This document shows positions 31,511 to 37,891 of a DNA stretch of 37,891 nucleotides, piece by piece. Source of the DNA: Nitrososphaerota archaeon. Lineage in GTDB: Archaea > Thermoproteota > Nitrososphaeria > Nitrososphaerales > Nitrosopumilaceae. A program made the translations under genes and the position numbers. The notes beneath the pieces were generated by a model that had not been told where the DNA came from, did no database searches, and saw only the letters and a list, made by a program, of their open reading frames with translations. The DNA is taken from the NCBI GenBank assembly GCA_013287585.1, contig JABDDN010000013.1:1-37891 (forward strand). Direction: 5' to 3'. Position 1 is the stretch's first letter, and each line of letters starts with the position of its first letter.

Positions 31511-32518
31511 TTGGCAGAAAATTTACTTTTATTGTTAGGTTGGTTAGGTGAACTAATCTTTTGCAGTTGGTTGCTTTCTAGTGGGGCAGAGCATCTTGCA
31601 GAACGCTGGGGTGGCAAGTTCGTTGGTAGAACACTTCTTAGTATTGCAACAACACTTCCAGAAATTGCAATTGTAGTAACTGCTGCAAAAGATGGCTCTT
31701 ATGGCATTGCACTAGGTTCCGCTCTTGGCAGCAATCTTTTCATGATGACACTTGGTCTTGCAGTAATGCTAATTATTGCAACAACAAAACTTTCCAAAGC
31801 ACCACAACGATTTATTGATGTAAAGCAATTCAAGCTTGATAAAATTCTCCTAGTGATAACATCTGTAGTTGGAGCTATATTGTTTATTGATGGATATGAT
31901 GTAATTGATGGAATAATATTTGTAGGGTTTTTTGTCACATACTTGTATTTTGCATTCCGTGAGATGAGACAAGAACGAAAAGATGAAGCACTAGTGTCTG
32001 AACTTCATGCGACACATGAGGCAAAAATGTCAAAAAAACACTTTGGCCGTTCAATGATTCTTTTCATAATAGGAACTGTTGGGATTTTCATTGGAGCGGC
32101 GCCATTTGTAAATTCTCTTGGAGGCGTTGCATTGGACAGCGGTGTTTCGGTTGTTATACTAGCCGTAATAATAAGTCCCATTGCTGGAGAGATGCCAGAA
32201 AAAATATCGATGATTTTTCTTGCACGTAAAGGTGCAAGTGGTGCGTCTATTGCAGTGGCAAATGTTTTAGGATCAAAAATTCTAAACAACACACTACTTC
32301 TTGCAGTAGCTATCTTTGCAGCTATGTCATATCGAGGATTTACAACAAAAATTCCAAACACTTCACTTTTGGAAGATCAGATGATCCTAGTTACGGTAAT
32401 CACAATCATTGCACTTATTCCTATGTTCAGAAACAAACTTGGTTTGAAAAGTGGAATTATGCTTTTAATTTTATATGGGATAGGCATTGGATTCCAGTTT
32501 GTTTTATCTTCTCTTTAA
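31511..32518 (+). CDS. Sodium/calcium exchanger-type membrane protein (CaCA family)
   Basis: 335 residues from a TTG with TATA-like CTATAATAATTT about 27 bases upstream. About ten membrane helices in two halves, each with an alpha-repeat: GRTLLSIATTLPEIAI with GSALGSNLF in the first, and ISPIAGEMPEKISMIFLARK with ANVLGSKILNNT in the second. The acidic E in TLPE and EMPE is the cation-binding residue of the family. It exchanges Ca2+ (or a related cation) for Na+ or H+ at the cell membrane. Its stop overlaps the convergent TldE-like gene by 4 bases. Confidence 0.85.
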   Translation: MAENLLLLLGWLGELIFCSWLLSSGAEHLAERWGGKFVGRTLLSIATTLPEIAIVVTAAKDGSYGIALGSALGSNLFMMTLGLAVMLIIATTKLSKAPQRFIDVKQFKLDKILLVITSVVGAILFIDGYDVIDGIIFVGFFVTYLYFAFREMRQERKDEALVSELHATHEAKMSKKHFGRSMILFIIGTVGIFIGAAPFVNSLGGVALDSGVSVVILAVIISPIAGEMPEKISMIFLARKGASGASIAVANVLGSKILNNTLLLAVAIFAAMSYRGFTTKIPNTSLLEDQMILVTVITIIALIPMFRNKLGLKSGIMLLILYGIGIGFQFVLSSL

Positions 32519-33867
32519 ATTGGAATTACCTTTACTCCCTCTACTTTGATAGATGGAGTGATGCAGGGAAGTGAACTCCACTGTAATACATTTTTTATAT
32601 CCTTTCCTATAGCTGAAACATTTTGTAATAATGTTGTAAGATTATGTACTATTCTGACTGATTTGCCTGGATTTTTAATAATCCCGTTTTCTATTATTCT
32701 GATTCCGCTTCTTGCTGTACAAGAAAAGTCACCGCGCTCTGGATTTACTGGATATGTATACCAGAGTCTTCCTACAAGCAATCCTTTTTTTGTATTTTTT
32801 ATTATCTCGTCCTTTGTTTCACCCCTGCCGTCTATCCTTAGGTTGTGTGGTGATGGAAAGGGGATTGGCTGTGCGTTTCTGCCCATAGGGGAACCCATTC
32901 TACTTGCATTTCCTGTAGATTCCGTGCCTTCTTTGAACGCATAAAATGAGTCAGAAAATGTATTTGTAAAGATACCTGATTTTATGAGGTGTCGTGGTAA
33001 AGTGGGAACTCCCTCATCATCAAAGGGCTTGCTACCGATTCCTTCTGGATGATGTGGATCATCTATTAGATTAAAATTTTCAGTGGCTATGTTTTTGCCA
33101 AGCTTATCTACAAAACAACTTCTTTTTTCTGAATATGTTTTTAGATTAAAATTTGAAGAAAAAACAAAAGCAAGCATTTCTCCAATTGCATAAGGTTCAA
33201 AAATAATACTATAAGTTTCAGATTGACAACTTTCTGGATTTATAGAGTTTATGCACATTTCTGCAGCATCCTTTCCAACTGTTTCGGCAGAAAAATTGTT
33301 AATAGTCCTAGAAGAAATTGCACCAACACCGCTTACTGGCGTGATACCATAATCTGAATCTGCGTTAATGTTTCCAGCAATGTATGTTGCCTTGTCAGTA
33401 CAATTTAATCCGTTACTGTTGGCAATTTCAATATTTTCAGAAACAATATTCAAAGATCCAGAAATTGTTGTAATCTTTTGCTGTTTGGCGGCATTGATCA
33501 TCTCCTGTGCAATATCTGATGCTTCTATTCCGGAGATCTCTGCAAGCTTTTTATCAAAAGTTTTTTCAACTATGGGAAATTTTGTGGCAAAAGGTAAAGA
33601 CTTCCAGAAATTTTTTGGTTTAACAAGAGATGTTGATTGTAATGCTTTTTCAATTATATCATTTTCAAAATTTGTAGTCTTGGCAGAACCAATTCTTTTT
33701 TCATGTATGATTCGTACGGCAAGTCCTCTTTCTTGGTTTTGTTTTAATTCAGCTATTTCTGAATCTGTTATTCTTATTGTTGTGATTTTCCTTTCTACAA
33801 AGAATGTCTCACACTCGTCCAAATGTAGACTTTTAGCCTTTGAGAGTACCTTCTCACAAACTGACAA
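32515..33867 (-). CDS. pmbA: TldE/PmbA-like peptidase-fold protein
   Basis: 450 residues of the TldD/PmbA fold: N-terminal half with the beta-rich RGLAVRIIHEKRIGSAKTTN, and C-terminal half with FDDEGVPTLPRHLIKSGIF and GDFSCTARSGIRIIENG. The HEXXXH metal motif of TldD is not seen, so this is the TldE/PmbA type that pairs with a TldD protease. No TldD is in the window. It begins with a TTG directly after the cofH stop (TAG TTG) and belongs to the same operon. Role: probably peptide processing; substrate unknown. Confidence 0.85.
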   Translation of the reverse strand: MSVCEKVLSKAKSLHLDECETFFVERKITTIRITDSEIAELKQNQERGLAVRIIHEKRIGSAKTTNFENDIIEKALQSTSLVKPKNFWKSLPFATKFPIVEKTFDKKLAEISGIEASDIAQEMINAAKQQKITTISGSLNIVSENIEIANSNGLNCTDKATYIAGNINADSDYGITPVSGVGAISSRTINNFSAETVGKDAAEMCINSINPESCQSETYSIIFEPYAIGEMLAFVFSSNFNLKTYSEKRSCFVDKLGKNIATENFNLIDDPHHPEGIGSKPFDDEGVPTLPRHLIKSGIFTNTFSDSFYAFKEGTESTGNASRMGSPMGRNAQPIPFPSPHNLRIDGRGETKDEIIKNTKKGLLVGRLWYTYPVNPERGDFSCTARSGIRIIENGIIKNPGKSVRIVHNLTTLLQNVSAIGKDIKNVLQWSSLPCITPSIKVEGVKVIPI

Positions 33868-35130
33868 CTAGTTTCGCCTATTTTTGTACCTATATTTGTC
33901 CATCTTGATTAATTCATGATAAGAACCAAATTGTGATGTATTTTCAACTTTATCCAAAACATCTTCTTTTTCTTTAGTTTCATATGTCTGTATTATTTTA
34001 TATGAGGTAGTTCTTTGTGCTGGAATTCTGCCAATCTGTCTTATGAAACTTCTAATCTCTTTTGGTTTAAGAAGCTGTCCATGTTTTGCTCCTGCCGCTG
34101 TGGATATGCTTTCATTTATCAACGTTCCACCAAAATCATTTGCTCCCCACATAAGCAAGAGCTGTGACATATTTCCGCCCTCTTTAACCCAAGAAGTTTG
34201 AATGTTGTTTATGTAATTATTTAACATTATACGTGATACTGCATGCATTAAGAGTACATCATTTCCATCAGCACCATTTTTTATTCCAACATGTAGATTG
34301 TTTTTGTACATTGGAGCCTCACTATGTATGAAATTCAATGGAACAAATTCTGTAAAACCGCCAGTCTCCTTTTGAATTTCGCGAATCAAACCGATATGTC
34401 TAGCTCTGTCTTCTGGAGTTTCCAAGTGACCAAACATGATAGTAGCTGTTGAAGGAATCCCTAGTCTGTGAGCTGTTTTAATTACCTCGATCCAGTTTTT
34501 GACACTTATTCTTCCAGGAGAAATCCGGTCGCGAAGTTTTTGATCCAAAATTTCTGCCGCTGTTCCGGGAAGTGAATTGACACCTGCTTCTTTTAGTCGT
34601 AAAAGATATTCTTTGATTGGTATGTTCGATCTTGTTGCACCATACAGTACTTCTTCTGGTGAAAATCCATGAATGTGAATGTCAGCGACTTCATTTTTTA
34701 TTGCTTTGCATATGTTCTCATAATTTTCTCCATCCATGTCAGGAGGCAGACCTGCTTGCACACAAACTTCGGTTGCACCTAGCGTCCTTGCTTCTCTTGT
34801 ACGTCTTACGATTTCCTCTGTAGGTAAAAAATATCCCTCCTCCTCACGAAAATCCCTACTAAATGCACAAAATCCGCATTGTTTTATGCAAACATTTGTA
34901 AAATTGATGTTTCTGTTTATGACATAAGTGACAACATCGCCAACTCTTCTTTTCCTTAACTCGTCTGCAACCATGCCAATAAGGTGGAAGTTTATTCCCT
35001 TTGCGTAAAACAGTCTTGTTGATTCTTCTACTGAAATTTCCTTTTCAGCAAGAGCTCTATCCAAAGTTTCAACTATTAGAGGATCAGCATGTCTTAACAG
35101 AGAATCAAACAGTGATGTTTGAACAGTCAT
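33868..35130 (-). CDS. cofH: F420 precursor synthase subunit CofH
   Basis: 420 residues. A radical SAM C81-x3-C85-x2-C88 (CIKQCGFCAF) starts the domain. SPGRISVKNWIEVIKTAHRL and FVPLNFIHSEAP are typical CofH blocks. CofH joins tyrosine to a ribityl-aminouracil to give the intermediate that CofG closes to Fo, the chromophore of coenzyme F420. Its start overlaps cofG's stop by 4 bases (ATGA type), so the two enzymes are coupled. F420 is used by several archaeal oxidoreductases, possibly including the non-NADPH TrxB here. Confidence 0.94.
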   Translation of the reverse strand: MTVQTSLFDSLLRHADPLIVETLDRALAEKEISVEESTRLFYAKGINFHLIGMVADELRKRRVGDVVTYVINRNINFTNVCIKQCGFCAFSRDFREEEGYFLPTEEIVRRTREARTLGATEVCVQAGLPPDMDGENYENICKAIKNEVADIHIHGFSPEEVLYGATRSNIPIKEYLLRLKEAGVNSLPGTAAEILDQKLRDRISPGRISVKNWIEVIKTAHRLGIPSTATIMFGHLETPEDRARHIGLIREIQKETGGFTEFVPLNFIHSEAPMYKNNLHVGIKNGADGNDVLLMHAVSRIMLNNYINNIQTSWVKEGGNMSQLLLMWGANDFGGTLINESISTAAGAKHGQLLKPKEIRSFIRQIGRIPAQRTTSYKIIQTYETKEKEDVLDKVENTSQFGSYHELIKMDKYRYKNRRN

Positions 35131-36296
35131 TTTTGACGCTCCATTTTTACAAATCCTTCAGAATCTGTGTATTCTGATATTTTATATTTAAGATCTGGGT
35201 GTACAAATGAAAAAAACTCTGGATAGACTGGAAGTCTTGCTTTTAACTCAAATCCTGCTTTAAGTGAATTTTTTGTAACTGTATCTATGGAGGGCCAAGA
35301 GAATTCGGGATTTACATAATCAGGAGTTAGTGGAGAAATTCCGCCCCAATCATTGATTCCGACAGATAGAAAACTAGTATAGGAATCTGGTGAAAGGTTT
35401 GGTGGAACCTGTATGTTCATTTCCGGCATAATTACTCTGGCAAGTGCAACGAGTGTTTTGAAATATTTTTCTTCTGGAGATGGAACATTTTTCATCATGG
35501 TATCTGATTTTGGTTGAAAGTTTTGTAAAATGATTTCTTGGACATGACCATATTTTTTATGAATCTCTTTTATGGCGTAGATTGAATCAATTATCTCAAA
35601 AGCAGTTTCGCCAATTCCAATGAGAACTCCTGTAGTAATTGGGATGCCAAGTTCACCTGCATCTTTTAGAACCCGAAATCTTGCTTTAGGGTGTTTACTT
35701 GGGGCAGACTCGTGCGGCATGCCACTTTGTGAGAGGCGCAAACTAGAATTTTCTAGCATAAGACCAAGACTTACATTAGTTTTTTTAAGTTCATTCATTT
35801 CTGATTTTGTAAGGTTTCCTGCATTGGTATGAGGGAAAAGTCCTTCACTGAGAGCAATTTCTGATGCATGAATCAGGTACTCAGCAGTACTTGCAAAACC
35901 ATTTTCTTTAAGCCATGTTCTTGCTTCTTGGTATTTCTGCTCTGGTCTCTCTCCTGTAACAAATAATGCCTCTGTACATTTGTGATCTTTTCCAATCTTT
36001 GCAAGGTTATGTACATCCTGCTTTGACATCATAGAACTCTTTGATTGGTCTGGTTCTGATTTGTAAGTACAATATGAACATGTGTCCCTACAGAGATTAA
36101 TTAAATTGAAAAAGATTTTTCTTGAATACGTAACGTGGGTTCCTTTGTATTTGTTTCTTAAAATTTGTGATGTTTTGTAGAGTTCAAGGGGAGTATTTTG
36201 CGATTCCTCATAAATTTGGTAAGCCTCCTCCTTTGAAATTTCTTTATTATCAATAACTCTATTTAACGCGTCAGAAATTAAGGTAAGTTTGCTCAA
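35127..36296 (-). CDS. cofG: F420 precursor synthase subunit CofG
   Basis: 389 residues. The radical SAM motif C69-x3-C73-x2-C76 (CRDTCSYCTYKSEP) is present, and MPHESAPSKHPKARFRVL and NDWGGISPLTPDYVNPE are family blocks. CofG completes the 7,8-didemethyl-8-hydroxy-5-deazariboflavin (Fo) ring together with CofH. It is upstream of cofH with a 4-base overlap and follows htrA by 39 bases. In the window this pair is the whole visible F420 chromophore route; later steps (cofC/D/E) are not seen. Confidence 0.94.
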   Translation of the reverse strand: MSKLTLISDALNRVIDNKEISKEEAYQIYEESQNTPLELYKTSQILRNKYKGTHVTYSRKIFFNLINLCRDTCSYCTYKSEPDQSKSSMMSKQDVHNLAKIGKDHKCTEALFVTGERPEQKYQEARTWLKENGFASTAEYLIHASEIALSEGLFPHTNAGNLTKSEMNELKKTNVSLGLMLENSSLRLSQSGMPHESAPSKHPKARFRVLKDAGELGIPITTGVLIGIGETAFEIIDSIYAIKEIHKKYGHVQEIILQNFQPKSDTMMKNVPSPEEKYFKTLVALARVIMPEMNIQVPPNLSPDSYTSFLSVGINDWGGISPLTPDYVNPEFSWPSIDTVTKNSLKAGFELKARLPVYPEFFSFVHPDLKYKISEYTDSEGFVKMERQK

Positions 36297-36335
36297 TAGT
36301 TGAATTAGCTAATGGCAGTGGTATTTATTCTTGTA

Positions 36336-37472
36336 TTAGTGTTGATTTTGATTGGGTCTTTCTTCTAGAATCAAATCAAAATTGCTTGTATGACCGTTGC
36401 GAAGGATCTTTAAAGTTATTTTATCCCCAACTGATTTTTCTTCTTGTAGATAATTCAGAATATCTTCAAGCTTTCGTACTTGATTGTTATCAATACCTAC
36501 GATGATGTCGCCACCTATCTTGTATTTTGTACCATCAACAGTAGTTGTATTGGTGTAACCGTGAAGACCTGCTTTTCCTGCTGGACTTTCCATTACAACA
36601 TTTTGAATCATAAATCCGCTTGATACAGGTAATCTGAGAACACTGGCCAAATCTGGGTCAATGCTAATGCCAGATATTCCAATCCATGGGTGCTTGAAAT
36701 GTCCATTTTGTATAAGGGCAGGAACGATTTTTTTAATTGTATTTGAGGGAATTGCAAATCCTATGCCGGAAAACTCACCAGTGCCAGATTGTATTGCAGT
36801 GTTAATTCCTATCACTCGTCCTTGCATGTCAAGTAATGGTCCACCAGAGTTTCCGGGATTTATTGCAGTATCTGTTTGAATTACATCTGGTATTGAAAAT
36901 AAAGCAGTATCTGGAGTTTCCAATAGCCTTCCTACCTGACTAACTATTCCTGATGTAATTGAACCACTAAGACCAAAAGGACTTCCTATTGCTGCTACCG
37001 GTTCTCCAATACGTAATTTTGATGAATCTCCTAGAATCAGTGGATGTAGAACTGATTGATCTGCATTTATCTTGATGACAGCCAAGTCTGCAAAGGGATC
37101 TGTACCTACAATTGTTGCTGTGTATGATTCTCCTTCATGAAATGTTACTGTAATTTTTGTGGCATTTTTAACAACATGGTTATTTGTTATAATGTGACCA
37201 TTTAGATCATATACAATTCCTGATCCAAGATCACGACCACCGGATGTATCGTTTGACGTGCGAACAATTACTTGTACTACACCATCATCAGATTTTGCAA
37301 AAAGATCAGCAAGAGACATTTCAGAATTTTTAGATAAAATCTGATCAAAATAATTTGTGTTCATAGAACCATTCATAAGATCAGTTTTTTGTGGCGAAAT
37401 AAAAAAAACAAAGACCAATGATATTACAATTACGCCATAAATGCCACCCAAAATGGCAGTTGTCTTATCCAA
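36336..37472 (-). CDS. htrA: HtrA/DegP-type membrane-anchored serine protease
   Basis: 378 residues from a TTG. An N-terminal anchor (about 5-26) is followed by a trypsin-like protease with H99 (ITNNHVV), D129 (DPFADLAV) and S209 (NPGNSGGPL) as catalytic triad, then one PDZ domain (about 255-370, with SSGFMIQNVVMESPAGKAGL). It should degrade or refold damaged proteins on the outer side of the membrane. It is the first gene of a minus-strand series with cofG, cofH and the TldE-like gene; spacing of 39 bases before cofG leaves operon membership open. Confidence 0.92.
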   Translation of the reverse strand: MDKTTAILGGIYGVIVISLVFVFFISPQKTDLMNGSMNTNYFDQILSKNSEMSLADLFAKSDDGVVQVIVRTSNDTSGGRDLGSGIVYDLNGHIITNNHVVKNATKITVTFHEGESYTATIVGTDPFADLAVIKINADQSVLHPLILGDSSKLRIGEPVAAIGSPFGLSGSITSGIVSQVGRLLETPDTALFSIPDVIQTDTAINPGNSGGPLLDMQGRVIGINTAIQSGTGEFSGIGFAIPSNTIKKIVPALIQNGHFKHPWIGISGISIDPDLASVLRLPVSSGFMIQNVVMESPAGKAGLHGYTNTTTVDGTKYKIGGDIIVGIDNNQVRKLEDILNYLQEEKSVGDKITLKILRNGHTSNFDLILEERPNQNQH

Positions 37473-37510
37473 GGACTAAAAGTATAGATGGTTCATCTAT
37501 AATCCTTCCT

Positions 37511-37891
37511 CTACAAGTTTATTGAATTTTGGATTTGATCTACCATTGAATATGTTCTTCCTCTCCACATTACTGCAGTGCTACTTTTTGCTTGTAAAAT
37601 CCCAGCTGCAAAACCTATGACAATGATGAAACTGCCTATAGGACCAAGTACTGCATGTCTGAGACCAAGTGATAGCCCTTTTTTTACCTCTATAATTGCT
37701 GCAATATAGAGAAGCGAAACCGTAATAGTTGAGATTACAAAAAGCACTGAAAATGATTCGGACAAATTTGCAAAGATTACAGAATATGCCAAAATAGGAA
37801 ACGGCATGAAGAGCAAAAACAAAACTGCAACAAAAATTCCTACTGCGATGTTTTTATTTTGAAGATAAAGGGGGATCATGAGGCGTTTTAA
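37511..37891 (-). CDS. C-terminal part of a membrane glycosyltransferase (GT2-type), truncated by window edge
   Basis: The frame is open to the window end (LKRLMIPLYLQ precedes the first in-frame ATG at 37879), so only the C-terminus is seen. Three membrane helices (about 10-35, 40-60 and 78-98 of the visible part) and GLRHAVLGPIGSFIIVIGFA followed by MWRGRTYSM match the end of family 2 glycosyltransferases with C-terminal TM helices (lipid-, carotenoid- or hopanoid-type). The W-x-GR-x-Y motif after the last helix is typical. The catalytic part lies outside the window. It precedes htrA by 38 bases on the same strand. Confidence 0.6.
   Translation of the reverse strand, partial: LKRLMIPLYLQNKNIAVGIFVAVLFLLFMPFPILAYSVIFANLSESFSVLFVISTITVSLLYIAAIIEVKKGLSLGLRHAVLGPIGSFIIVIGFAAGILQAKSSTAVMWRGRTYSMVDQIQNSINL

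Noticed and set aside
33368-33871. 167-residue plus-strand open frame opposite the TldE-like gene
   Set aside because: It is antisense to a well-conserved gene, shows no domain, and follows from the codon bias of the real gene.
1-37891. CRISPR array, rRNA, tRNA, intact insertion sequence or prophage
   Set aside because: Visual scan found no regularly spaced repeats, no tRNA T-arm consensus in context, no rRNA signatures and no intact transposase.

Overview
The window is a gene-dense, AT-rich chromosomal segment of an archaeon, almost certainly a member of the Nitrososphaerota (Thaumarchaeota), most likely of the Nitrosopumilales type. The evidence is a transcription factor B gene, a 20S proteasome beta subunit beside an alpha-like subunit, class I lysyl-tRNA synthetase, archaeal-type Elp3, the deazaflavin (F420) genes cofG and cofH, stand-alone RAM domains, many small winged-helix regulators, and a set of secreted proteins with a W-W module typical of this phylum. 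Many genes have a TATA-like element about 25-30 bases upstream of the start codon, often a TTG, which suggests leaderless transcripts. No rRNA, tRNA, CRISPR array or intact mobile element was seen.

Region 1 (1-9150) is an accessory and envelope region. It holds small membrane proteins, four secreted proteins (three with W-W modules, two with thaumarchaeal surface beta-domains, one carrying both), a TPR protein, a helical protein with an internal tandem repeat, and small orphan genes. Its 370-base gap (2431-2800) contains a decayed TnpB C-terminus with an RNA-like stem. Region 2 (9190-11550) is a MarR-controlled divergent locus: two overlapping genes for exported proteins (one a START-like protein with W-W modules) face a MarR gene across a perfect inverted repeat, followed by a SWIM zinc-finger protein. 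Region 3 (11549-13471) carries a winged-helix regulator, the proteasome beta subunit and a divergent alpha-like subunit with no spacing between the two subunits.

Region 4 (13700-19050) has DoxX, a membrane-tethered HTH protein, a SIMPL protein, a J-domain/TPR fusion, a 59-residue metallothionein-like protein, TFB, and a membrane/SHOCT gene split by a frameshift at an A8 run. Region 5 (19060-23280) holds a small membrane-protein cluster, a Dps-like ferritin, and a second MarR gene in an operon with a 14-TM efflux pump, with a perfect palindrome overlapping its promoter.

Region 6 (23300-31461) is mainly housekeeping on the minus strand. It has elp3-lysS-small membrane protein linked by one-base overlaps, a coiled-coil protein, a RAM protein and an atypical thioredoxin reductase. 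It also has a regulator, a frameshifted PAC2 proteasome-assembly chaperone and purM. Region 7 (31511-37891) holds a cation/Ca2+ exchanger, then on the minus strand HtrA, cofG, cofH and a TldE/PmbA-like gene, and the C-terminus of a membrane glycosyltransferase cut by the window edge.

Recurring themes are protein quality control (proteasome, PAC2, HtrA, J-TPR, TldE), surface proteins with a shared W-W module, and small local regulators whose operators can be seen. Two genes appear to be broken by one extra base each, so either sequence error or real frameshifting should be considered.
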